From assembly GCA_020796225.1 (NCBI GenBank), contig CM036765.1, forward strand, positions 32,826,066-32,890,065: 64,000 bases of DNA, read 5' to 3'. This DNA is from Arion vulgaris. Its lineage: Eukaryota; Mollusca; Gastropoda; Stylommatophora; Arionidae. Below, in pieces: positions 23,272-34,789 of the stretch (positions are counted from its first letter, which is position 1; each line of letters begins with the position of its first letter). Below the pieces are notes generated by a model, which made no database searches, was not told the origin of the DNA, and worked only from the letters and a program-made list of their open reading frames with translations. A program made the translations under genes and the position numbers.

Positions 23272-23641
23272 CAGTGGTTCTCAACCTGTGGGTCGAACGA
23301 CCCTTTCACAGGGGTCGCCTAAGACCATCGAAAAACACATATTTTCCATGGTCTTAGGAGCCGAGACACCGCTCCTCTATCCGTCTCCAGGCGGGTCCGC
23401 TCACGTGCAGCTACGCCCACATACAAGTACCTGGCGTTTGTGATTAATCACTATGCTTTAATTATGTTCAATTTGTAACAATGAAAATACATCTTGCATT
23501 CAGATATTTACATTACGATTCATAACAGTAGCAAAATTGCAGTTATGAAGTAGCAACGAAAATAATGTTATGGTTGGGGGTCACCACAACATGAGGAACT
23601 GTATTAAAGGGTCGCGGCATTAGGAAGGTTAAGAACCACTG
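23272..23641. mobile_element. SPIN-like hAT miniature transposon
   Basis: The element opens CAGTGGTTCTCAACCTGTGG and closes AAGGTTAAGAACCACTG, an imperfect terminal inverted repeat. It is flanked by an 8-bp duplication with one mismatch (GTCTAAAT at 23264-23271, GTCTAAGT at 23642-23649). Internal phrases such as CCTTTCACAGGGGTCGCC, AGGCGGGTCCGCTCACGTGC and GGGGTCACCACAACATGAGG match, from memory, the SPACE INVADERS (SPIN) non-autonomous hAT family. That family is known for horizontal transfer between tetrapods and some invertebrates. It encodes no protein; a transposase from an autonomous relative is required. Confidence 0.85.
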
Positions 23642-24191
23642 GTCTAAGTAAAATACAGATCTAACATTGTATTCCACCATATGAATATGGATTTTTTCCT
23701 CTCTTCTTTTCAATTTTACTATGCTACTAGATGCTTTTTTTCCCCACATGAGAAGCATAGGAGGCAAATTCTGAGTCGTAATTTCCGTTTAACATATTTT
23801 ATGTTAACACTTTTTATTGTTATATATTTCTCACTTGGGCTTTAGGCTTTAATATACTGATATTATTTTCTTGGTTTTGTTTTATGGTATAAAAATATGC
23901 TAATATCATGGTTGCTATGTGCATTTAATATTTGATCTGTTTTTTGTAATGTTTTAATTTTCTGTACAATGATTTGTGCATCTATTTGTTGCTTCTCATT
24001 GGAAGGAGAAAAGTCTATAAAAGCTCTTAAAGATATGAAAATAACATATTTTGGACTTATAAAGAGCTGTCACACAATTTTGACAATCATACTAGAAGGA
24101 AAGACTGAAGATAAGTAGTCAAGAGAAAGACAACACTATGTGGAAAGATGGTCTTATGACAAAGTTCAAAAGAAATGGAGTCTAAGGTAAC

Positions 24192-25109
24192 ATGCAAAGA
24201 TGGATCCAATCGTTCCTGCATAACAGAAGAACCAGAGTCACACTCGATGGACATCAGAGCAAAAAGATCTTACTGCGTCATGGGGTACCTCAGGGAGGAG
24301 TTATAATGTCTCCAACTCTCTTCCTTGTCTACATCAACGACCTAGTAAAGGATCTGCCAGCTGGAGTGAAGGCCGCTCTATATGCAGGCGATTTAGTGCT
24401 ATGGTGCACAGACAGACACACAACATCTGCAACTGGTAGAATACAGCGAGCAGCAGATAAACTTATGGAATGGGCAGAGAAGTGGTACCTTACAATCAAC
24501 ACAGACAAAACCTCCACAACACTGTTCTCCCTCTCCCCTAGGGACAAAGCAGCCAACATACACTTAGGAACCACCCCAATACAAGAAGAAAGCAATCCAA
24601 CTTATCTAGGGATCACATTTGATAAACAACTCACATGGAACAAGCATATAGAAAACACAGAAGGAAAGGCCAGACGAAAAATTGGAATACTCAGAAAACT
24701 GGCAGGTACCAACTGGGGAGCTAATGAACACACACTTAAGAAAGTCTACAGTGGAACAATTAGACCTCACCTAGAGTTTGGCTCAACAGCATGGGCTACA
24801 GCTGCTAAAACACACCTGCAGACATTGGACAGAGTGCAAAATCAAGCACTCAGGATCATCACCAGAGCCATGAAATCTACGCCTATCACAGAGATGCAAA
24901 AAAAACCACTGGAGTACAAGCCCTGGCTTACAGAAGGAAACCAAAAATATGATCCAGATGGAAAAATACACCAGTATGCTCTTGCATCCAATGAAAGCAA
25001 GATTAAATTATCTGGCACTTGGGCGACTAAAACGCAGCAGCTTAGTCCATCGGGAAAGCGACTAAAAGACAGTACCAAGATGACCTACCAATGCACACAA
25101 CACCACTGA
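24192..25109 (+). pseudogene. LINE reverse transcriptase, C-terminal part, active site mutated
   Basis: The frame reads MQRWIQSFLHNRRTRVTLDG, then HGVPQGGVIMSPTLFLVYIN, the classic PQG-SP-LF-YIND block. It continues with AALYAGDLVLW, in which the catalytic Y/FADD is changed to YAGD, removing the first of the two paired metal-binding aspartates. Further on come NPTYLGITFDKQLTWNKHI and RVQNQALRIITRAM. After about residue 235 the frame slips at an A-run near 24895-24910, and the last about 65 residues are out of frame with the family. Upstream similarity (MWKDGLMTKFKRNGV) is separated by a stop. It is not expected to be active. Confidence 0.9.
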
Positions 25110-25227
25110 TACCTAGTCTTGACCCTGTTCCTGGGAACAAGTTAGCGATACAGCAAAAATCATCACAACAATTAGTGGAATCACAACTGGAGAAATACAC
25201 AATGACCTGCAGAAGAGAACAGCCACT

Positions 25228-25961
25228 ATGTGCATGATCCAAGAAAACTACCCTAAACAATCATGGATCCACGCCTACACCGATGGATCTGCAACAGATG
25301 CAATTAAGAATGGAGGGGCTGGTATCCATATTACATATCCCAACAATCACACCGAAACAAAGTACATGCCAACTGGTAAATTTTGTTCAAACTACACCGC
25401 AGAGGCTCAAGCACTATTACAGGCCGCAATCATGATCAATAATTCCAACTCTGACTGCCAACAAATGGTATTTTTCACAGACGCACTATCTGTTTTGCAA
25501 GCCCTACAGAGTAACCATCCATCCCTGAGAAAAGAGCTCAGCAAGATCTCTACCAACAAAAGAGTTACACTTCAGTGGGTACCATCACACTGCGGAGTGC
25601 CAGGTAACGAGAAGGCAGACAAACTTGCTAAAAAGGGAGCAGAATGTGAACAAATAGATAATGAAATCACATACTTTGAAAAAAAAGAGCTATCATGGAC
25701 ATTAGAAAAGAACCTACACCATCCAACGATGACTACCACACACTTGACAGACAAGGACTGACTATCATCTTCCGACTCAGGATAGGTCATAACAGACTGA
25801 ACAAACACCTACACAGGCTGCGATTGTCCCCAACCCCTCTGTGCCCCTGTGGCTCCGCTGAACAAACCACAGAACATGTCCTGCAAGACTGCCCCCTATA
25901 TGTCCTCCCAAGAAAGGAATGCTGGCCCCACAACACTACATTCAAAACTACATGGCACTAG
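25228..25961 (+). pseudogene. LINE RNase H domain and Cys/His tail
   Basis: RNase H removes RNA from the RNA:DNA hybrid during retroposition. The acidic residues are visible: D in HAYTDGSA, E in NYTAEAQALLQ, D in FFTDALSVL, and the last D in PGNEKADKLAKKG preceded by WVPSHCGVPGN. A frameshift near 25745-25760 moves the family reading into another frame. It then gives FRLRIGHNRLNKHLHRL, LCPCGSAEQTTEHVLQDCP and ends at 25961. Fragments of the same tail recur at 5858-6434, inside SINE-C, and elsewhere in the window. Confidence 0.88.
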
Positions 25962-26058
25962 AGATGAGCTCCAGACAACAGTCGATTTCATCATAAGAAC
26001 GCGTCTAACTGTATAATCATCAAAAAAAAAACGATCGCAAAGAAGGAAACAACACTAT

Positions 26059-27165
26059 AAGTGGGAAGGAACATCAAGAGATGAATGAATACCAGAGTCA
26101 TAGTGTAACCACCACCAAGTGATATAAAATGTATGGGATTTATTAAACCTTTCGGCAGAGATAGCTTTAAATCTAATCTGACTTCAGTTACTAATTTTAA
26201 GTGTTTTTTTTTTTTTAAAAATTGGAATCTCTACACAACTAAGATAACTGCATGATTTAAATATTACATTGTTTGTATTGTGTCATTAATATATTTGTTG
26301 TACATTAAGTGATACAGTGATTGTAGTCAGATGTAAGGTCTAGCGCAGTATCAGATAATGTCTTGCTTGTTGCATGTTTGTTTATTCCTGCATTCAACTG
26401 GAAATTTGACTTTATTAAATTTTTGTTTTATGTGGAAGAGCGTAAGAGAAAAGCAAATTCATGAAAAGTATGAAGTCAGTTGGAAGATATAGGCTTTGAT
26501 GTCATGCACAGTGACTTGCAACTATTGTGATGTTCAAAATGATCTTTACTCCCCAACTATATTTGGGACCATGCATAATGTTTCTTAAATCTGAGAGATA
26601 TATAAATAGATTAGATGGATGCATGATTTGGTTAGATTAGATATAGACAGATAGAATTTCAAAAATGAAATAGTATAATTTTGTGGACAGACTTTTGACT
26701 GATCTGGAGAAGCATATTTTGGAAAGCTAGAATAAGTTGCTAGAACAGCAAGCATGTACTTGAAAAACACGAGAGGGGAAAAAAAACTAGCTGTTAACCA
26801 CTAGTTACTGACATTTGACAGTATTAAAAGACAGTTCTGCTTAGTTTAGAAATGTGGATCGGAATAAAGATCGCACTATAAGTTGAAAACATCTCCCCAA
26901 TAATAGCCTAATATAAATTCTGAACATGAAATGGTATCAGCGATCAGAAATAAAATGTATGAAGATTGCGAGACTGAAAATGTGGAACTCGTCGGAGGGA
27001 AGAAATGTTGCTGAAGTAACATGTTGATAAAATGAGTATAATGTAGCTTACACCTTTATTAACACTATGTACAAACACCTGCACCAAGAAGGTGAGAGGA
27101 ACATGGGAAGATATAGTACATGAGTAGAAAAACCATGATAGATCTAGTGAAAATGACTGTAAAGG
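26059..27165. other. Rho intron, no gene recognised
   Basis: AT-rich intronic DNA without a recognisable repeat edge. Confidence 0.5.
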
Positions 27166-27172
27166 AAACTTG

Positions 27173-27382
27173 CACCCGTGTGGTGCAGGGGCCCGCAAGG
27201 AAGCAAAGAATAGTACCACTGCAACCTACAAGGCATGTTGTAAGAGGCAACTGATGTAAGAACTAAGAAGCTACTCAAGTAAATAAAAAGCATAGCAGAA
27301 ATCGGATGTGCTGGTCTACTTGTAGGCTCAGTTCACATACAAATTACACAGAGTGGTTAACAAGTGGAGCGTAAGAAAAAGG
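27173..27382 (+). mobile_element. SINE-B copy with internal deletion
   Basis: Starts CACCCGTGTGGTGCAGGGG. The segment between TACTTGTAGGCTC and the tail is shortened compared with 9331-9588. It ends TGGAGCGTAAGAAAAAGG. Confidence 0.8.
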
Positions 27383-28190
27383 GAGCTTGCATGTTGCCTT
27401 TTCACCCGATGGCGTACAAGTATTGATCCCAAAAAAAGACATTGGTTATTAATTACCATGCCCACTGATTGACTGTCCACTTAGGATGCTCCTCAGTATA
27501 ATTGTATTCAGTTATCAGTTATATGAGGACTATCATCATAGTACTCCCCACATGCACTATAGGTGCTCCAATCATCGCCTCAGCAAATCCAGCAGCACAC
27601 AGCGGCCCACCATGCCAGTTTGATATTAGTTAATCAAGCTTTCGCATATTTGGTATATTGTTCTTTTCTGGTTGTATCAGTGTCGACAACCATCTCTCTC
27701 TCAATCTGGTCAGCGCTTGTGATTGAAGCTGAAACTTATCTGTTCAGATAGACTCTCTTAATGCGCTCAGAATGTCTTTCGATCCATTGCAGTGTATAAT
27801 TGCATTTATCATGAATACTGTCATTTACTGCATTTTTAGACACATTAATACAATTTTCAGTATTGTTTAATAATAACCATATTCCTGTAGATTCCTATAT
27901 GCACATCTCTAGTATATTGAGTAGCTACACCAAATAATCTTAACACTGTTTAGTTACAAGTTATATTACAAAATTTTAGCACAATTGTGTATGATTCCAT
28001 TTAATTTGCTGTGTGTTGTGTACAAATCTGTATTGTGATAAGTTTGCATTTAGACACTGATAACAATAACCTTACCTATTGTAATCTCGCCAGTTGCATG
28101 CAGATTTTGACCATGTTGTGTTTGAACATCTGGTAACATGATAGTTACTGCAAACATTTTGTGTTTTGTTGATCTGGAGCTCTTAAGAAG
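27383..28190. other. Rho intron, no gene recognised
   Basis: AT-rich intronic DNA; nothing identified. Confidence 0.5.
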
Positions 28191-28193
28191 CCA

Positions 28194-28455
28194 GGCAAAA
28201 CACGTAAAAACAAAGTATTTTAGTTATCATCATCAGGGGCCGTGCCGGCTGGTGTATGCGATCATAGATCACCACAAATCTCTGGTGTTTGCTATCATTT
28301 CAGATGTTGATGCTCTTTTGTGCCATGAAGTAGATCAAAAATTTTTTCTCTCTGTCTTGTCTACCCTCGAGTTTTACAAAGTACAAAAACAATATACAGC
28401 GACGTTTCGACCAAAAGACCTTTATCAAGCAAAGAATACAAGAAAAGCGAAGAAA
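28194..28455. mobile_element. Second copy of the CGTTTCGACC element, split by a LINE tail
   Basis: The outer parts (CACGTAAAAACAAAGTA... and ...GTACAAAAACAATATACAGC, GACGTTTCGACCAAAAGACC) match 13506-13600. The middle, about 28216-28370, is a decayed copy of the LINE 3' tail at 12166-12310 (GGGCCGTGCCGGCTGGTGTA...TCTCTCTGTCTTGTCTACC) and interrupts the unit. Confidence 0.55.
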
Positions 28456-28483
28456 GGGTAGTAAGAAGCACCCAAACACATAA

Positions 28484-28762
28484 GAGCGCAGTGGTAGCAC
28501 ATCGGTTAATGCACTTGCTTCTTAACTGTGTGGTCCCAGGTTAGAAATCTCCAGTTGGAGTGATATTTGTTTATACTTCACATGACTGCCATGTTCACTC
28601 CGTCTCAACTGGGTACCAGAGAAACACTGGGAGGTAAAGTTGGCAGACATAATGTTGTCATCACCTATTGTGTGCTATTGATCAAAGATATATATGGGCC
28701 TAACACTGTATTCTCCAATATACCACATGGTATGAAACCAGGTTCCTTACTTTAACTTTGCC
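28484..28762 (+). mobile_element. SINE-G, tRNA-headed
   Basis: The head GAGCGCAGTGGTAGCACATC is followed by a decayed B box, GGTTAGAAATCTCC. The body ends with ATATGGGCCTAACACTGTAT and ACCACATGGTATGAAA. The 61523-61790 segment shares this ending (ATATGGGCCTAACACCGTAT). Confidence 0.68.
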
Positions 28763-29450
28763 TTCTCTGACACATACTTCAGGACAGACCAACCTTTAAT
28801 GGCCTGTGAAGTCAGTCCTCAAAAGAGGGTGCAGTACTGAAACAAAAGCTATGGAGCTGGACCTGGAAAATTATATGTACTTTGTTCTGTCAACAAACCT
28901 GAGTGACTAGCATGGCCAATTTATTTGGAACACAGAAGTGGTCTTCTGTAAAATGAAATTATTACATTAGAAGATGTGACTCTTCTTATTTCTGTAAGTT
29001 CTTATGGAAGCATGGAACCAACACTGCATTTGACCACCTTGTAGGAAGACCTAAATCCTGTTTTCAAATTCCAAATCTAATTTTCTTATAGTGTTTCTGT
29101 TGCATTTTATTTCACTTGATGAAGTTGCCAATAGTTACAACTATTTTGGTAAACCTAATTTTAATTGCTAATATTAGACATATGAATCCCACATTATTTA
29201 TTGATTAGAGATAACTGCTTCCTAACATAAAATTAATACAATTACTCACTATTTGAAATTTCTATGAGAAAGGGAATTGTGAAATGTGCAGGTTTAATTT
29301 AAAACTGTTGTTTAGTAAAATTTGTTCCATTGCAAAACATAAATTTAACTCTTGTAAAGTTACTATAACTTTGCAGCAGAATGATTTATTAATAAAGTAC
29401 AATTAAGTGTTGAATCAAATCTCTATCAGTTTTTAATTTGTGTTTCCCAG
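28763..29450. other. Rho intron, no gene recognised
   Basis: AT-rich. The last bases TTTGTGTTTCCCAG form a strong acceptor for module A. Confidence 0.55.
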
Positions 29451-29876
29451 GTCGAGCTAGCATTATGGGACACAGCAGGACAAGAAGATTATGACAGACT
29501 GCGACCATTATCCTATCCTGACACAGATGTTATTCTCATGTGCTTCTCCATAGACAGTCCTGATAGCTTGGAGAACATTCCAGAAAAATGGACCCCTGAA
29601 GTTCGACACTTCTGTCCAAATGTTCCTATTATTCTGGTGGGCAATAAGAAGGATCTGCGTCATGATCAGGTTACTATTCAAGATTTGCACAAGATGAAGC
29701 AGGAGCCAGTCAAGCTGGAAGAGGGAAAAGGCATGGCAGAAAAGATTGGCGCATATGCATACCTCGAGTGCTCTGCCAAAAGCAAAGAAGGTGTACGGGA
29801 TGTGTTTGAAACGGCTACCAGGGCAGCCCTGTCAATCAAGAAAAAAGCCAGGAAATTGAAATGTGCTGTGCTTTGA
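29451..29876 (+). CDS. Rho1: Rho GTPase, alternative terminal exon A (residues 53-193, CAVL end)
   Basis: Joined to the first coding exon in phase 0 this gives a 193-residue Rho protein, the same length as human RHOA. Residues 53 onward show switch II ([17 protein letters not shown], with catalytic Q63), the G4 motif GNKKD, the G5 motif ECSAK and a polybasic tail ending [12 protein letters not shown]. The final leucine predicts geranylgeranylation. The Rho insert helix reads [17 protein letters not shown], clearly different from RHOA (RNDEHTRRELAKMKQEP) and from module B. The intron that RHOA and module B have after WTPE is absent here. The acceptor TTTCCCAG is strong and the TGA is at 29874-29876. 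The exon is intact. Alternatively it could belong to a separate gene with its own first exon, but none was seen. Confidence 0.93.
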   Translation, partial: VELALWDTAGQEDYDRLRPLSYPDTDVILMCFSIDSPDSLENIPEKWTPEVRHFCPNVPIILVGNKKDLRHDQVTIQDLHKMKQEPVKLEEGKGMAEKIGAYAYLECSAKSKEGVRDVFETATRAALSIKKKARKLKCAVL

Positions 29877-30665
29877 AGTTTCTTCTCTCAAATCAATTTT
29901 TTTAATACCTATAAAATTGACAGTTTTGTCATGTCTATTTTCTTTTGTAACTTGGCACTGTTGAAATTTTCCTGTATATCATGAATTTTATTTGTATGAT
30001 TATATGTGAAATTGGCCGTTCCATATTATTTTGAGCATATTATGTGAAGCTGAAAGTATGCATTTTATGCAGTTTTAAAAGGTTTATTTTATTGTTGTAA
30101 ATATTGGTCACAAGTAGCTAGCTAATAGTCGCCGGTGTTGACTTTGTAACTCTGTTGTACTTTTCCTTTGCTTACAAAGAGTGGTAAGAGATACTAGAAT
30201 ATTGATTACAATTTGTTTTGTAACTCACAGCTTTCTTCTCTCTGGAAAACATGTTTCGACTGCCAAACACAAATGTAAAATCTATGGCTCTGAGATATAA
30301 AAAATGAATAAGAATATTGCATCCATACTGCAGATATTTACCAATAGATGTCTCTGCTGTGTATTTCCAGCGATCTCTGATCTCATTGTACGGGAGATTG
30401 AATTCCTAATCCTATCAGAGACAAACAAGAAAATATGGGTCTCTTTTTTAAAGGAGCACTTAAAAGAATCCTTGACAGTTGAAAAATGATAAGAGCAGGC
30501 TGAAATGCTACTGCCTGAGCAAAACCCATAGATTAAAATACAAGAATTCATATAATCTTCAAAATGTTGCCATAGACCATCGACCATGCTGTGGGGTTCA
30601 TGCACTGTCGTGAAATCTTTCTGTGTAAGAAATGAATCGGAGCACACATGGTTATTCACCAAAGT
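29877..30665 (+). other. Probable 3' UTR of module A and flank
   Basis: AT-rich sequence after the stop, with no recognisable repeat up to about 30660. No perfect AATAAA was noticed close to the stop, so the polyadenylation site is not placed. A minus-strand open frame at 30282-30662 is not recognised. Confidence 0.5.
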
Positions 30666-30670
30666 TCAAT

Positions 30671-31090
30671 TCCAGTTTATCAATCAATCAAGTTTTAGAT
30701 GATTTTTGCCAGTGCGGATTCACACCTTTTTACTTTAGTTATTGATGCTGTTCTGTTCATGAAGAACTTTACTTTCTTACCGACTCCTAGTTTGTAAAGT
30801 TGAGGCATGGTCAGACTTGTTGTCAATTTTGTATTGCTGATTCTACAGAATTGGACTACCTCTGGGGTCACCAGGCGCCACAAATAAAAGTGGCAATGTC
30901 GCACTGTGAACTGACACAAACCAAGTACCATATCCCACTTCAACATGGTTCCGCAGTCTTGATACGTGGCTGCAGATCGAGGCATTAGTAGTGTGGGCGC
31001 AATCACGAATGCTATGAGATCTCTTAGTAACACAGACGAACAGAATCCCAGAGTGAATGCACACGGGTCTCCGGCCGATGTCTAGAGAGA
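30671..31090 (-). repeat. Possible retroposon with ATCA-type tail
   Basis: It begins TATCAATCAATCAAG, the tail type seen at the 3' ends of the LINE and SINE-H copies on the minus strand. The body is more GC-rich than its surroundings but matched no other segment in the window. Confidence 0.35.
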
Positions 31091-31551
31091 AAAAATAGGT
31101 ACAAGTGCAGTACAAATTGACGTAAAACGACTTGCTAAAGCGGTACAACAAATTGTTTGAAAGTGTAAACTTAAATCATCCAGAGCCATTAGTAACAGCA
31201 TATTGCCCGGTCTTGACAAAATTGTAACAGTCCAATGCAATCATTCTGCCCTTTTTCGATTCAAGGGAAGATTAATAAACCCTATACCAGAGGCGGAGTG
31301 CAGGGAATTGGGTTGGGCAATGTAGTTCAAGCGCAAAATTCAAGTTGCGTTTTAGTACCCATGAAACTGCCATCCCTGAGAAAACTAGGGTTGGCAAAAT
31401 TGTCTGACAATTTAAACAAAAGTTGCTTTCGAGCTTAACGAAACTACCCCGCCTCTCTTACTTGTGTTCAGTCTCAGCGACCAGCCAAAAGAATACAGAG
31501 GCAACAATTAAAATTGCCCTGTGGCAACAAAACGATAAACGTCCATGAGCA

Positions 31552-31636
31552 ATTGAGAATGTTCCTAATCTGGAATGACCTCACAGAGTCAGTAGAGAAT
31601 GTTCCTAAACCGGAATGACCTCACAAAGTCAGTAAT
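31552..31636 (+). repeat. Two-copy tandem repeat, about 42 bp
   Basis: GAGAATGTTCCTAATCTGGA...GTCAGTA is followed directly by a second copy with about four differences. Confidence 0.75.
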
Positions 31637-31774
31637 CGCTCTTAGTTGCTCCTATCTTGATACGAGACCTGAAGTTGTAGTATTATTTTTCTTGTTACTA
31701 ATACTTTCTTTATGCTTAGCACATTAACTACCAGCAGATGCATTGTAGAATGTAATCAATTTGATTTTTCTTTC

Positions 31775-31890
31775 ATTCACCCGCTATGAATTCAGGTGTA
31801 GTCATGGCTCCTCTAACTGATTTTTATGTGGTTTGTTTTCCTTACTACATTCAGACGAGCCTTACTCTGACTGCAGATGTACTTGTAATT
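31775..31890 (-). mobile_element. SINE-D fragment
   Basis: Shares CCGCTATGAATTCAGGTGTA and CTGATTTTTATGTGG... with the other SINE-D copies. The GAAGAAG tail is decayed. Confidence 0.6.
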
Positions 31891-32527
31891 TAAATCCTCA
31901 AGTAAAGGATCAAGGCCTCCTGTAGTCCAACCGCATACGGGTGTGTACACCAAGAATTTTTAGCCCAAGCTGACTTTGAATCCTGAAATTTCCACAGCAT
32001 GGGGTTTCTAGAGCAGTGTTATCAACTCGGTTTGAAACTCTGATCAAAATATCCAAATATGTTCAAAATTAAGACAATGCTTTTTTTTTGCACATACATT
32101 TGCAGGTTGAAAAAGTGATCAAACATTTATTTTGACTAAAACTACTTTTTTTTCAGTTCTGTAGTTAATATGTTAAATACTTCTGTCTCTCTCAACATTT
32201 TCCCCAATTACTATACTTAATATTTATCACCCTCAATATTTTTGTTAGTGGCTCCTCTCATTTTTGCGCCTCTTAGTTATCTCTCTACTTTTACACCGAA
32301 TTTTACTGATTGTTCATCCTCATCCCACTTACTTTCTTGCCATTCCAATTATGATTGCTAATCTTTGTGTATAATTTCTCTTACTCAAGTATTTCTTTTC
32401 ACACTCCCCATTTATGTATTTTTACTTTGTCAATTCTTTAGATCTTCTCTCTACTGCTGTCCTAGATATTTCTCTCACCACATTGTCCTCCCACATTTTC
32501 TCCTCACATATTTTTTAATTGTTACTC

Positions 32528-32690
32528 CCGTTCACCTGCTATGAATTCAAACTTAGTCAGAGCGCCTAATATGACACCTCTGACTGCTTTTTGCACGAAA
32601 GTTTGCTTTCCTTATTACCAGTGTCCCTTGCCATTCATGCAAGTGCTCCAACTTCAGAAGTGTCACATCTATTTATCTTGCACAGTTGTC
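32528..32690 (-). mobile_element. SINE-D copy
   Basis: Contains TGCTATGAATTCAAAC, CTGACTGCTTTTTGCACGAA and TCCAACTTCAGAAGTGTCAC in the family order. It lies just upstream of a SINE-A. Confidence 0.65.
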
Positions 32691-32780
32691 TCCAAGGTGA
32701 TATTTCTTTCCCCCACCCCACCCCACCACCACCACCACACACACTCTTTTCTCACAGTTTTTTTTAATTGCACACTGCTT

Positions 32781-33021
32781 CTTCACGTTCGTTCTTCGCG
32801 ACCAATTTTAATCACTCTTTGTGAGGTTTGATCTTTGCCAAGAACATGTATACGTTGCACATTGGTTTGGTAGACCCTAAACGTATAGACTTCTACACAT
32901 TTAGGACACATGCATCTGATTTCAGCCAAACCTCCTTAGTCGCCTCTTACGACATGCGTGGCAGGTAACAGTGGTTCTATTCTTTACACCCCAAATTTGG
33001 ACCCGGTAACCACTCGGGCAA
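32781..33021 (-). mobile_element. SINE-A copy, full length
   Basis: The minus-strand copy runs from GCCCGAGTGGTTACCGGGTC to the tail GAACGAACGTGAAG. It is flanked by a perfect 10-bp duplication CACACTGCTT at 32771-32780 and 33022-33031. Confidence 0.88.
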
Positions 33022-33245
33022 CACACTGCTTATAAAGCCACCTAGTTGCTATTAACACCCTACTTCAGGTTATTATGTTTATATCTCCACACTTTTTCTG
33101 TCACTTATAGTAACTTCTAATGATAGGAACAGATTGACATATTTGAAATACGTACATTTCTGGTACTTACACCAGGGATGACTAGAAAGCAAATCTGACA
33201 GCTTTAGAAGATAATCACTAGAATCACTAGAAGAAGTATTACATT

Positions 33246-33334
33246 TATCTTATCTCCAAAGGAAGACTTTTTTCTTATACATTTTTCTTATCTCCAAAGG
33301 AATACATTTTTCTCATCTCCAAAGGAAGACTTGA
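33246..33334 (+). repeat. Three-copy short tandem repeat
   Basis: The unit around CTTATCTCCAAAGGAAGAC is repeated three times with spacing of about 35-45 bp (CTCATCTCCAAAGG in the last). Confidence 0.7.
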
Positions 33335-33597
33335 TACATTCTTCCAATTTACATCTTGGAGTTTCTGTATGTAATATAATTCAGCATATTTCTGTTGACT
33401 AGATGTAAATAATATTCTTGTAGTAAACATTTATCATTATTGTCCTTTTTTTTAATGTCATGGAAAATAGAGTATGATATCTGTGACTATGTTTGAGTTG
33501 TCGGAAAATGGGTGACATCTGTCTAATCTAGTGATATATTCAGTCTCATTGAAACAGCCAGGAAAACAAGATTCTAGATGGATATAGAACAATGAAC

Positions 33598-33842
33598 TCG
33601 CCCATGTGTTGCCGGTGCTCACAAGGGAGTAAAGAATAGTACCACTGCGACCTACAAGGCATGTCATAATAGGTGACTGAGGTGGCCTAGGGAAGCTACC
33701 TAGTAAATAAAAGTTGCAGTTATCGGGCGTGTTGGCCTATTTGTATGCGCATAACTGATACAATGTACAATTGCTCTTGGGCTCGGATCACATACAGATA
33801 GCAAAAAGTGTTTTAACAAGTGGTTGATATGGAGCGTAAGAT
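33598..33842 (+). mobile_element. SINE-B copy
   Basis: Runs from CTCGCCCATGTGTTGCCGG through AGCTACCTAGTAAATAAA to ATGGAGCGTAAG, without the terminal GAAGAAG. Confidence 0.8.
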
Positions 33843-34389
33843 CAATATTGAACTGATAAGTTAATTAAGCCGTCACGTTATGCCATTACAGAGGGATATA
33901 TTTAACATTGATAGTATTTTAATAGTGAAGCCACAGCAACGAAGAAGCATAACTATATAGAAACAAATATAACTTAGTTGTCAGAACATGATGATTAACT
34001 TTCACCTCACTTGTTACCATTATGAATCATGTTTTGTCAGTTTTGGTGCCATGTTTTTTAAAACTATTTTTTTTTTGGTAGCACATGCTGATTACTATTG
34101 TATGCATTTATTTGTTTCAGTCATTATGGATGACAATTTTTATGTAAGTAATATTATTAATTTAAACATCACTTGTATTTAGTTAGATACACAGATCTGT
34201 TTTGCTAATATTGAATCTTCAAGGAGTATTTACGGTGCAACCTAGAACTATACTTTCTGAATATACATTCCAGGCAGCTTTCGATTATTTTCGAATATTT
34301 CGATTGCATTATCAAGAAGATACCTTGACTGTAATAGATTATCATTTTAGACACTTGATGGAATAGGAGGACAAACAGTTACTGTACAC

Positions 34390-34740
34390 AGAGTATGTGA
34401 CTACCATAGCTTTAAAAGTTTCAAGACCTAGCTTATGGTGTTGTCTGTATGTTCATCATACGGTGTTTATAAGACGGATTGTAATCAAAGGTTATTCCAA
34501 GATATATGTAGTATTTTAGCTACCTTTTCATTGTAGATATTGAACAATACATGTGATAGAGTGGAACATTGCGTCAGTCTCTTTATATACCTACATGTTC
34601 TTACATACGTATTTCCCAGTGTAGTGCAACAGCCCTCTCCATCAGAGAAGAGGAAATCATAACTGAAGCACAAATCCAGGCAACCAAGGTCGGAACTGAG
34701 AAACTGTGTACACCATACTTGATTTACATGTTGTATTTTT
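34390..34740 (-). mobile_element. LINE RT fragment
   Basis: The minus-strand translation includes YLGITFDYNPSYKH, matching the post-catalytic PTYLGITFDKQLTWNKH of the RNase H-bearing LINE, and upstream pieces in other frames. Short and broken. Confidence 0.55.
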
Positions 34741-34789
34741 AACATGCAAAATCAGCACTCCAAGCACTTTAATCCAGAAAATTGTCAAG

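Larger units (their letters stand above)
24140..26048 (+). mobile_element. 5'-truncated RNase H-bearing LINE (I/Jockey group)
   Basis: About 1.9 kb of LINE ORF2 lies in the Rho intron: the second half of the reverse transcriptase, then RNase H, then the Cys/His tail and a short 3' UTR. The flanks ACAACACTAT at 24130-24139 and 26049-26058 look like a 10-bp target duplication, consistent with a 5'-truncated insertion. The 3' end ACGATCGCAAAGAAGGAA closely resembles the SINE-A tail ACGAACGCAAAGAAGAA. An in-frame stop near 24183, frameshifts near 24900 and 25745 and a mutated RT box make it inactive. Confidence 0.9.

Noticed and set aside
30282..30662. 126-residue minus-strand open frame
   Set aside because: No recognisable domain; lies in AT-rich sequence after the module A stop. 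Chance frame is the simplest view.
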